From positions 124,001-188,000 of the forward strand of contig NZ_VJNO01000004.1 in the NCBI RefSeq assembly GCF_007096885.1: 64,000 bases of DNA, given 5' to 3'. The notes beneath the pieces are model-generated. The model made no database searches. It had not been told where the DNA came from and saw only the letters and a list, made by a program, of their open reading frames with translations. Numbering within the stretch: position 1 is the stretch's first letter; each line of letters starts with the position of its first letter. This document shows positions 7,347-13,943 of this stretch, piece by piece. This stretch comes from Streptomyces sp. 130. Lineage in GTDB: Bacteria > Actinomycetota > Actinomycetes > Streptomycetales > Streptomycetaceae. A program made the position numbers and the translations under genes.

Positions 7347-8495
7347 TTGAGACGCTCCACAGCCTTGAGGACCGCACTCTCCGCCGTACTCCTCCTCGGA
7401 GCCTGGGCGGGTGCGGGCTTCCCCTCGGCCTCCGCCGCCGACACACCCGCCGCCGCCCCCGCGCCCGCCTCCGACGGCCTGCTCACCGCCATGCAGCGCG
7501 ACCTCGGACTGACGGCTGGTCAGGCCAGGGTGCGGCTTTCCCAGGAGAAGACCGCCACCGCGCTCCAGCCGAAGGCGCGCCACGCCGCCGGGGCGGCGTA
7601 CGGAGGCTCCTGGTTCGACCCCGCGACCGGCGGTCTCACCGTCGCCGTTACCGACGCCGAGCGGGCGGACGCCGTACGGGCCACGGGCGCCGCCGTACGC
7701 ATGGTGACCCACACCGAGAAGCGCCTCGACTCGGTCAAGGCGAAGCTGGACGAGCTGGACGCGCCGCAGGGTGTCAGCAGCTGGCACGTCGACCCCCGCA
7801 GCAACTCGGTCGTCGTGGACGTCGTCGCCTCGCAGCGTTCTGACAACGATGTCCAGGCCTTCGTGCGGAAGGCGAAGGCGGCCGGGCCCGTCACCGTCGA
7901 GCAGACCGCCGAAGCACCCCGGACCTTCTCCGCGGGGACGGTGGGCGGCGACCCGTACTACACGGGCAACGTACGGTGCTCCATCGGCTTCTCCGTCTAC
8001 GGCGGCTTCGTCACCGCCGGCCACTGCGGCCGGGCGGGAGCCGGGGTCAGCGGCTGGGACGGCTCGTTCATAGGAAACTTCCAGGGCTCGTCGTTCCCCG
8101 GCGACGACTACGCGTGGGTCAGCGTGGGCAACGGCTGGTGGACGGTGCCCGTCGTCCTCGGCTGGGGCACCGTCTCCGACCAGCTCGTCCGGGGCTCCGC
8201 CGTCGCCCCGGTCGGCGCCTCGATCTGCCGCTCCGGCTCCACCTCGCACTGGCACTGCGGCAATGTCCTCGCCACCAACGACACGGTCAACTACGCCCAG
8301 GGCGCGGTCTACCAGATGACCAAGACCAGCGTCTGCGCGGAGGGCGGAGACTCCGGCGGCTCCTTCATCAGCGGTGACCAGGCCCAGGGGGTCACCTCCG
8401 GCGGCTGGGGCGACTGCGGCTCCGGCGGCGAGACCTGGCACCAGCCGATCAACGAGATCCTGAACCGGTACGGGCTGACGCTCCACACCGCCTGA
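7347..8495 (+). CDS. Secreted pre-pro serine protease, S1 family, streptogrisin-like
   Basis: 382 residues from TTG 7347 with GAAGGG upstream. A signal peptide (MRRSTALR..LLLGAWAGAG, cleavage near SASA) is followed by an alpha-lytic-protease-type pro-region to about residue 195 (LTAMQRDLGLTAGQARVRL, then VSSWHVDPRSNSVVV), which in this family acts as an intramolecular foldase. The mature chymotrypsin-like domain holds the triad: His226 in TAGHC, Asp254 in DDYAWV, Ser336 in GDSGGS, with cysteine pairs typical of streptogrisins. It degrades extracellular protein during growth on complex nutrients. The palindrome upstream suggests LacI-type control. Ends in a hairpin shared with the convergent GNAT gene. 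Confidence 0.95.
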   Translation: MRRSTALRTALSAVLLLGAWAGAGFPSASAADTPAAAPAPASDGLLTAMQRDLGLTAGQARVRLSQEKTATALQPKARHAAGAAYGGSWFDPATGGLTVAVTDAERADAVRATGAAVRMVTHTEKRLDSVKAKLDELDAPQGVSSWHVDPRSNSVVVDVVASQRSDNDVQAFVRKAKAAGPVTVEQTAEAPRTFSAGTVGGDPYYTGNVRCSIGFSVYGGFVTAGHCGRAGAGVSGWDGSFIGNFQGSSFPGDDYAWVSVGNGWWTVPVVLGWGTVSDQLVRGSAVAPVGASICRSGSTSHWHCGNVLATNDTVNYAQGAVYQMTKTSVCAEGGDSGGSFISGDQAQGVTSGGWGDCGSGGETWHQPINEILNRYGLTLHTA

Positions 8496-8511
8496 CCGCG
8501 TTCCGCGGAAT

Positions 8512-8544
8512 CCGGGGCCTGCCGAGCGGGACGGCGGGCCCCGG
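8512..8544. terminator. Bidirectional hairpin between protease and GNAT
   Basis: CCGGGGCCTGCC pairs with GGCGGGCCCCGG (one T-G wobble) across a 9-base loop, between the two convergent stop codons. Confidence 0.7.
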
Positions 8545-8558
8545 TGCGCGGCGGGCCG

Positions 8559-8999
8559 TCAGCCGAGCCGCAGGTCGATGAACGGCACGGTGTCGCCCGG
8601 CAGCACGTAGCGCTCGGTCTCCACGAAACCGTTGCGCAACGCGAACCGCAGTCCCTCGGGGTTCGACTCCAGGACACACGTCTCGATGACCTCGGCTCCG
8701 AGCGCCCGGGCCAGTTCCAGCCCGTGCGCGTACAACTGCCCGCCGAACCCCCGGCCCCGGTGCCCCGGCAGGATGCGGGCGATCACGGTCCCCACCGGTC
8801 GGTCCGCGCCGGGCGGACGCACCGTGGAACACCCCACCAGAACGTCCCCCGCGTACGCGACGCACAGCCGGTTGCGCCCCGCGCGCTCCGTCACTTCCGC
8901 GAACGACAGGGCGGCCGTCGGGATGATGGCGTTGTGGACGAACCGCCAGTCCAGGAGCGAGGCCTCGTCGGCCACCGCTTCGATACGAAGATCGTTCAT
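8559..8999 (-). CDS. GNAT-family N-acetyltransferase
   Basis: 146 residues from ATG 8999 (MNDLRIEAVADEASLLDW). The GNAT core is clear: motif A with the acetyl-CoA pyrophosphate loop ILPGHRGRGFGGQLYAHGLE (R-G-x-G-F-G, fitting Q/RxxGxG/A), preceded by the beta-bulge strand VGTVIARILPG and followed by VIETCVLESNPEGLRFALRNGF, the usual N-x-x-A/G-x-x-F-x-x-x-G-F motif B. The acceptor amine is unknown. It is single, convergent with the protease, and lies about 115 bases from the tRNA-like sequence. Confidence 0.9.
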   Translation of the reverse strand: MNDLRIEAVADEASLLDWRFVHNAIIPTAALSFAEVTERAGRNRLCVAYAGDVLVGCSTVRPPGADRPVGTVIARILPGHRGRGFGGQLYAHGLELARALGAEVIETCVLESNPEGLRFALRNGFVETERYVLPGDTVPFIDLRLG

Positions 9000-9114
9000 C
9001 GCGTCAGGAAACCGGTCCGGGGGCCGCGCGTCAACCGGTGCCTGTCCGGCCGCGCCAAGGACGCCGGGGCCACCGCAGGCGCCCGGAGCCGGCTGTGCGA
9101 CCCGGCGGGACAGG

Positions 9115-9187
9115 GCGGGCCGACCGGATTCGAACCGGCGTGCTCCTACATGCCGTGAAGGCGCGACGACCACTGCGCTACGGCCCA
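9115..9187 (-). tRNA. tRNA-like sequence with atypical anticodon arm
   Basis: On the complement a 73-base element folds as a cloverleaf. A 7-bp acceptor stem TGGGCCG/CGGCCCG includes one T-G pair. T8-A9 follow, then a D stem GCGC/GCGC around an AGTGG-type loop. The T arm is GCCGG-TTCGAAT-CCGGT, with the invariant TTCGA. No CCA is encoded. The anticodon region CTTCACGGCATGTAGGAG does not give a 5-bp stem with a 7-base loop and T33; only three or four outer pairs form, and in standard numbering positions 34-36 read CAT after a G33. It is either a degenerate tRNA gene or a non-canonical tRNA; isotype undecided. Confidence 0.5.
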
Positions 9188-9293
9188 CCCCTGCCCGGCA
9201 TCCTACCGGCCGGGCGGCCCCGCGGCTCCGGCGATGTCACAACCAGGGCTCCCGGCACACCTTCACGGGGCGGGGGATACCGAGGAGGCCCAA

Positions 9294-9911
9294 GTGACCA
9301 CAGTGACCGATTCCGGCCGTGCGACGACCGGCGCCGCGCCGGCGCCCATCCGGAGGGTTCGCGAAGTGCCCGTCTTCCGCAGCCGCTTCGGCACCTTGTT
9401 CAACGACGACGTCGTCGCCCCCTCCGGGGCCACCGGACAGCACCTGCGCTGGCAGGCACGCAAGGAGGGGGCCGTCATCGTCCCGGTCGGACCGGCCGGC
9501 TATGCCTTCGTGACGAGCTACCGCTACCCGATCCAGTCCGCTTCCGTGGAGTTCCCCCGGGGGTCGAGCGAGGGCGAGGAAGGGCTCGCGGCAGCCGCCG
9601 TCCGCGAACTGCGCGAGGAGACGGGGCTCGTCTGCGCGTCCCCGCGGCCCCTCGGTGTCATCCACGCCGACACCGGCATCCTCGCCGCCCCGATCCGGGT
9701 GTACGTCGCGGAGGTGGACATGGCGACCGCGGGCCCGGCGGAGCCCGAGGCGATGGAATCGCTCACCGAACCCGTCTGGGTCACGCCCGGCGAGCTGCCC
9801 GAGTGGCTGGCCGAAGGGCGGATCACCTGCGGCATCACCCTCGCGGCGCTCGCCCTCCACCAGGCCCGCCACCCGGCGCCCGCGGACATCCGCACCGGCG
9901 GGCGCCCCTGA
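9294..9911 (+). CDS. NUDIX hydrolase
   Basis: 205 residues. Start at GTG 9294, five bases after a strong GAGGAGG; an in-frame ATG at 9234 lacks one. A complete Nudix box is present at about residues 83-105: G-x5-E-x7-REL-x-EE-x-GL (segments GSSEGEE and AVRELREETGLV), which binds the divalent metals and the pyrophosphate. The family cleaves nucleoside diphosphates linked to another moiety; the flanking IVPVGPAGYAFVTSYRYPI and IRVYVAEV strands resemble ADP-ribose pyrophosphatases. Convergent with the type III PKS gene. Confidence 0.9.
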   Translation: MTTVTDSGRATTGAAPAPIRRVREVPVFRSRFGTLFNDDVVAPSGATGQHLRWQARKEGAVIVPVGPAGYAFVTSYRYPIQSASVEFPRGSSEGEEGLAAAAVRELREETGLVCASPRPLGVIHADTGILAAPIRVYVAEVDMATAGPAEPEAMESLTEPVWVTPGELPEWLAEGRITCGITLAALALHQARHPAPADIRTGGRP

Positions 9912-9936
9912 GCCGTCCTCGCCCCCGCCCGGCCGC

Positions 9937-10986
9937 TCAGGCGGCCCAGGTCCCGCGCAGCGCGGCCGTGGCGAAGCCCGGCCCGTAGGCGACGGTGACC
10001 CCGTCGGCGCCGGCCGGCGGGGGTTCGGCATGGGTGCGTTCGAGGATGCGGAGTACGGAGACACCGCCGAGGTTGCCCTCGTCGGCGAGGGTGGCGGTGG
10101 AGTGCCGGGTGTCGTGGGCGTCGAGGCCGAGCGCCGTCGCGGTGTCGCTGATGATGCGCGCGCTGCCGGGATGGATGACCCCGAAGTCCACGGAGGACCG
10201 GCCGAGCCAGCCCAGCAGACCGGGCAGTACGTCGTCCGCCGCGCTCAGCGCCTCCTTCGTGCTGTCGAAGTGGAATCCGCCGGGATCGACGCGGCCGGCG
10301 TACCGGGTGAGGCTGTCCGGCAGGACGTGCTCATAGGTGTCGGCCGGCGAAGCCACGCGGAAACCGGGGCCCAGCGCCGCGTCGGTGACGAGGGTCGCCG
10401 CCGCGCTGTCCCCGAACAGCACCTTGTAGATCATGTGCTCGACGGCGTCGTCCCGGTGGTTGTACACGGCGGAGATGACCTCGGCGGCGACCACCAGGAC
10501 GGTCGACCCCGGTCTCGCGGCCACCAGGTCGACCGCCCGGATCAGCGCCTGGGTGCCGCCCGCGCACGCCAGCGTCGTCAGGGCGGTCCGGCGCACGTCC
10601 GGCCGCAGGCCCAGCCGGTCGATGAGGTGGATGTCCAGGTTCGGGACGGACCAGCCGGTCGAGTGCGTCGTGATGATCGCGTCCACATCACCCGCCGCGA
10701 GCCCGTACGCCCCGAGCACCCCCCGCGCCGCCTGTTCCGCCATGTCCAGCGCGTCGGCGAACGCAGCCGCGCTCCGGGCCGTGACATCGGCGTCCCCCGA
10801 CACGGTCGGCGCCGCCAGCGGACGGGTGAAGTACCTGCTGTGCACCCCGGTGTTGGCCACGATGCGGAGGATCGCGGCGAGCCGCGGGTGGTCCGGGTGA
10901 CGGGCGCGGATATCGTCCGCGATCTCCCCGGTCGTCACTTTGTGAGCGGGGAACACGGTGGTGGGACGGGCTATGTAGGCAGGCAC
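9937..10986 (-). CDS. Type III polyketide synthase (chalcone/stilbene-synthase family)
   Basis: 349 residues from GTG 10986, six bases after GGAGGA. Thiolase-fold enzyme with the three catalytic residues: Cys in LTTLACAGGTQAL (about residue 137), His in FGVIHPGSARI (about 268) and Asn in ADEGNLGG (about 302). THSTGWSVPNLDI is the usual THS-TG/S-x-x-xPG-like segment and VAYGPGFATAALR the C-terminal loop. It would condense malonyl or methylmalonyl-CoA on an acyl-CoA starter to pyrones or phenols. The PG of the plant GVLFGFGPG loop is retained. No methyltransferase or oxidase sits beside it, so the product may be a simple pyrone. Which starter it uses cannot be told. Confidence 0.92.
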   Translation of the reverse strand: MPAYIARPTTVFPAHKVTTGEIADDIRARHPDHPRLAAILRIVANTGVHSRYFTRPLAAPTVSGDADVTARSAAAFADALDMAEQAARGVLGAYGLAAGDVDAIITTHSTGWSVPNLDIHLIDRLGLRPDVRRTALTTLACAGGTQALIRAVDLVAARPGSTVLVVAAEVISAVYNHRDDAVEHMIYKVLFGDSAAATLVTDAALGPGFRVASPADTYEHVLPDSLTRYAGRVDPGGFHFDSTKEALSAADDVLPGLLGWLGRSSVDFGVIHPGSARIISDTATALGLDAHDTRHSTATLADEGNLGGVSVLRILERTHAEPPPAGADGVTVAYGPGFATAALRGTWAA

Positions 10987-11097
10987 GACATCCTCCGGCG
11001 GGCACGGTGCGGCGGCGATGTGGGGGTGGGCACAACCTAAGCCACGAAAGGCCGTGCCGCCCTGATCACAACACCGCGGAGCGCCGGAGGGAAGTGT

Positions 11098-11928
11098 TCA
11101 CCGCGCGCGCAGCACCGGAACGCGTGTGTGCGCGCGCCGCGCACCCGCGTGGAAGACGAGGACGATCATGCGCGCGCCGGGGGCCGCCATGGGCTGCGCC
11201 GCGCACATCGTCACCCAGCCCGGGCCGTCGACGGCGTGCCGGATGGGCCGTTCGTCGCCGTCGGGATGGATGTGCGCGCCGCCCGACTCCCAGATCGGCG
11301 CGCACTGCGGGTCGGCCAGCACGTCCTTCTCGAGCCGGCGGAGCACCTCGTCGTCGGGCCGGCTGGCGAGCGCCGCCCGCAGCTGCGGCACGACCAGCGG
11401 CGCCCAGGCGGTGTCCCAGTCGATGAGCATCTCGCGGCCCTGCGGTTCGAGGAGCATCCACCGCATGGTGTTCGTGGGCACACCCCCGGCGGGGAACAGC
11501 CGCGCGAACTCGTCGTTGTGGGCGATGAGCTCCCAGGAGGCGTCGGTGATGTACGCGGGGTGGGTCATCCCGTCGATGGCCTCCTGCCACACACCCGGGA
11601 CCTCCTTGCCCGAGCGGGCGGTGAGCGGGCCCGGCGGGTCGCCTATACCGGCGTACCGGCACAGCGACACCCATTCCTGTTCGTTGAGGGCGAAGAGCAT
11701 CGCCACATCACGGAGGAAGCCGGTGTCCGGCCTCGGCCAGGCGCCGGACTCCAGGCGGCGGTAGGTGCCGGGGGTGCGGTGCAGCAACTGGTCCACCTGG
11801 TGCTGGGACAGTCCGGGGGCGCGGCGCCCCTGGCGGGACGAACGGTGGAAACCGTGCCCGGTGGGGTCGATCAGTGCACGACGGACTCTGAGCAGTGTCC
11901 GCAGCGCCGTCTTGTCGGTGTTGGTCAT
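11098..11928 (-). CDS. XRE-family regulator with MmyB-like ligand domain
   Basis: 276 residues from ATG 11928. An N-terminal HTH (RRAPGLSQHQVDQLLHRTPGT with TYRRLESG) at about residues 35-70 is followed by a PAS-like MmyB ligand-binding domain (about 105-265; PAYITDASWELIAHNDEF, then GREMLIDWD and DGPGWVTMCAA). This two-domain layout is common in Streptomyces and named after the methylenomycin activator MmyB; other members act with fatty-acid-like ligands. The gene lies upstream of, and in the same direction as, the type III PKS gene, 111 bases away, so it may regulate it. Palindromes precede its own start. Confidence 0.88.
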   Translation of the reverse strand: MTNTDKTALRTLLRVRRALIDPTGHGFHRSSRQGRRAPGLSQHQVDQLLHRTPGTYRRLESGAWPRPDTGFLRDVAMLFALNEQEWVSLCRYAGIGDPPGPLTARSGKEVPGVWQEAIDGMTHPAYITDASWELIAHNDEFARLFPAGGVPTNTMRWMLLEPQGREMLIDWDTAWAPLVVPQLRAALASRPDDEVLRRLEKDVLADPQCAPIWESGGAHIHPDGDERPIRHAVDGPGWVTMCAAQPMAAPGARMIVLVFHAGARRAHTRVPVLRAR

Positions 11929-11992
11929 GCGATCAAATCCCCCGCGTATGGGTCCGGTTGCGCGGGCGAGAGCCTAATTGGCGCGACGTGGC

Positions 11993-12029
11993 TTAGCGCT
12001 AAAAACTGGACGTAGAAAACAGTCTGTTT
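11993..12029. promoter_or_regulatory. Two palindromes upstream of the XRE gene
   Basis: TTAGCGCTAA (11993-12002) and AAACAG-T-CTGTTT (12017-12029) are perfect dyads in an unusually AT-rich patch 65-101 bases ahead of the XRE start. They are candidate autoregulatory sites. Confidence 0.45.
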
Positions 12030-12658
12030 ACCTTCCATGCTGGACCGCGTGAGGCAGCGGACCGCAACTCTCCGGGGTGGTGGTCCAGTGCCTGACGTGC
12101 GGTCTTCCTGCTGTCCTCTCCTGGCAATGTTCGCAGCCGGAATTCCGCGCCCGTTCAGAACGGTGGCGGGAAGGGCTTGACCAGCAGACCGTAACTCGCC
12201 CCTTGTGGGGCGTACCGCGCGGCGCGGTCCGCTGATCTGGCTCTTTCCGTCACCCACCTCGGTCTCCCGGGCCGAGGCGGGGCGGTACTCGGTGCGGTCG
12301 GCAGCCCCCCTGCCGACCGCACCATTCTCATCCCGGCGGGCACTGCTCCATCCGGAGCCGGCTGCCGCCACCCCCCGGTGCTCCGGTCCGGTGACGCCGC
12401 CGCGGACGCCCGGGCCCGCCACTGGCCCCGATTCCCCGTGAGTACGGCCCCATCAGCGGCTTTCCCCGGCATCCGGCGCGACGCGAAGTCGTTGCTCTCT
12501 GGTGGAGAGGGGTTTCGCCATGTAGCGTCACTGCCGGAAGTCGTGGTTCGCCGAAACCGCCCGTGCTCCGGCGCGGGCGCCTTGCTGTGCAGGGGGCGGG
12601 CCGGGACACCACTGGGACCGCGTGGTGCGGCTCCCGATATCGACTGAGAGGCACCGGC
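12030..12658. other. Long intergenic region before the cold-shock gene
   Basis: About 630 bases with no frame showing Streptomyces codon bias or a recognisable protein. It probably holds the promoter and long leader of the cold-shock gene, since csp genes often have structured 5' untranslated regions. A small stem (ACCGCG..CGCGGT near 12220) is visible. I see nothing else I can support. Confidence 0.5.
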
Positions 12659-12862
12659 ATGGCCAGCGGAACCGTCAAGTGGTTCAACGCCGAAAAGGGT
12701 TTCGGCTTCATCCAGCAGGACGGCGGCGGGCCGGACGTCTTCGCTCACTACTCGAACATCAACGCCACCGGCTTCCGTGAGCTCCAGGAGGGCCAGGCGG
12801 TGACCTTCGACATCACGCAGGGCCAGAAGGGCCCGCAGGCGGAGAACATCACGGCCGCCTGA
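12659..12862 (+). CDS. Cold-shock protein (CSD, CspA-like)
   Basis: 67 residues from ATG 12659 with GAGAGG upstream. A single cold-shock domain: RNP1-type KGFGFIQQ and RNP2-type VFAHYSNI on the OB-fold strands, starting with [11 protein letters not shown]. It binds single-stranded RNA and DNA and acts as an RNA chaperone. The YSNI in place of the commoner FSAI and the GGGPDVF insert are typical of actinobacterial members. Monocistronic, closed by a very strong terminator. Confidence 0.96.
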   Translation: MASGTVKWFNAEKGFGFIQQDGGGPDVFAHYSNINATGFRELQEGQAVTFDITQGQKGPQAENITAA

Positions 12863-12877
12863 CGTCGCGGCAGTACC

Positions 12878-12915
12878 GTCCGGCCCCCGGGGAGCGCGCT
12901 CCCCGGGGGCCGGAC
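12878..12915. terminator. 38-base perfect palindrome after the cold-shock gene
   Basis: GTCCGGCCCCCGGGGAGCG is followed at once by its exact complement. As RNA this gives a stem of about 17 pairs without a T-tract. It separates the convergent cold-shock gene and the gene at 12938 and can serve both strands. Confidence 0.85.
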
Positions 12916-12937
12916 GCGTAGGACGGCCCGTCGCCTC

Positions 12938-13543
12938 TCAACCGGCCGCCGGCGCCCCGTCGCCCTCGGAAGCGGCCTGCGCGGTCGCGGTGTACATGGC
13001 CGTGCCCTTCTGGATGCTCTTGCCGACGGTGCCCCGCTTCACCAGGTTCTCCAGGGTGTTGCGCACCACCTGTACCGAGGTGCCGCGCTCCGGGTGCGCC
13101 TCGGTCAGATCGGCGTGCACCTCGCGCACCAGGCGCGGTTCGCCCAGGGGCATCAGGGCGCGGATGAGCTCATGCAGGGGAGCGCCCGTCGTGGGCGCCG
13201 CCTTCTTGCGGCTCGCCCTGGCCCGGGAGGGCTTCGCCTTCGCGCGTCCGGCGGGCCGTGGGCCCGGGACGGGTGTGCCCGCGGATGTGTCGCCTTCCGC
13301 CGGCTTCTCCCCGGTGCGCGGCGCGCGGCGCGGCCGAGGGGGCGCCGTCTCCCCGGGCAGCGCGGCCTGCATTCCGGTCAGCCAGGCCTCGTCCGCTCGA
13401 AGCTGTTCCAGACGGGCCCGCAGCTGCTCGATCTGCGCGGTCAGCTCCTTCTGCTCCGCACGGTTGTCGGTGAGATCGGTGGCGAACCGCTCGGCATACA
13501 TCGTCTGCACGCTTTGCGACGCACTGTCCGCGTTGTTCTTCAT
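12938..13543 (-). CDS. Coiled-coil / basic linker / winged-helix protein, possible nucleoid-associated protein
   Basis: 201 residues from ATG 13543. Three parts are visible. The first is a heptad-rich N-terminal helix (about 15-65; TAQIEQLRARLEQLRADEAW), predicted as a coiled coil. The second is a Pro/Arg/Lys/Ala-rich linker (about 70-120) with RAKAKPSRARASRKKAA, resembling histone-H1-like or Lsr2-type basic tails. The third is a C-terminal winged-helix-like domain (about 122-185; PLHELIRALMPLGEPRLVRE, VRNTLENLVKRGTVGKS). Together they suggest an oligomeric DNA-binding protein. No enzymatic motif is present. It does not belong to a family I can name with confidence. Confidence 0.75.
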   Translation of the reverse strand: MKNNADSASQSVQTMYAERFATDLTDNRAEQKELTAQIEQLRARLEQLRADEAWLTGMQAALPGETAPPRPRRAPRTGEKPAEGDTSAGTPVPGPRPAGRAKAKPSRARASRKKAAPTTGAPLHELIRALMPLGEPRLVREVHADLTEAHPERGTSVQVVRNTLENLVKRGTVGKSIQKGTAMYTATAQAASEGDGAPAAG

Positions 13544-13941
13544 GATGGTCCACGCTCCTCAAGCCGGGGTTTGCTGTCGCACGCCCCATTCACCACCCGG
13601 AAGAGCGCGTAAGACGTAATTTGCGCCCAAGATCCAGCCGAAGGGATGAACGCCGCCCGGCCGAGGGTGGGGCGCTCTCTTCGGCCGGCCCGCATACGAG
13701 GGTCGGACTTATCAACTCCGTTTGTGTGTACAGGTCTTGCATTGACGCACGCGTGTGCTGTTCATAACATCGCAACACCTGAAGCCGTGAATGACCGGAT
13801 CTCGCCGGTGGCGAGACCGTCAGGCCGCCGCGGTATCCCCGTGCCGCCGTGTCGCCCCGCCCCCCCCCACATGCTCCACACGTCCCCATTGACCTGAAGC
13901 AACCGCACACCACGCCGCTCGGCGTGCGCGCCGAGGGAGTC
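13544..13941. other. Leader and promoter region of the NRPS operon
   Basis: About 400 bases between the divergent coiled-coil protein gene and the first NRPS gene. It contains the vegetative promoter at 13742-13770, a leader of about 165 bases and a run of ten C residues interrupted once near 13860. No coding frame is convincing and no DmdR-type iron box was seen. Confidence 0.6.
13742..13770 (+). promoter_or_regulatory. Vegetative-type promoter of the NRPS operon
   Basis: TTGACG (13742-13747), a 17-base spacer and TAACAT (13765-13770) match the HrdB -35/-10 pattern closely. It is the only good promoter seen ahead of the operon, placing the start about 165 bases before the first ATG. Confidence 0.65.
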
Positions 13942-13943
13942 GG

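Noticed and set aside
12155..12748. Several open frames between the XRE and cold-shock genes
   Set aside because: None has coding bias or known domains; the region is better read as a leader and promoter region.
13690..13930. Iron box or SARP-type repeats before the NRPS operon
   Set aside because: I looked for TTAGGTTAGGCTAACC-like iron boxes and spaced direct heptamers and found none; a siderophore role is therefore not supported by control elements.
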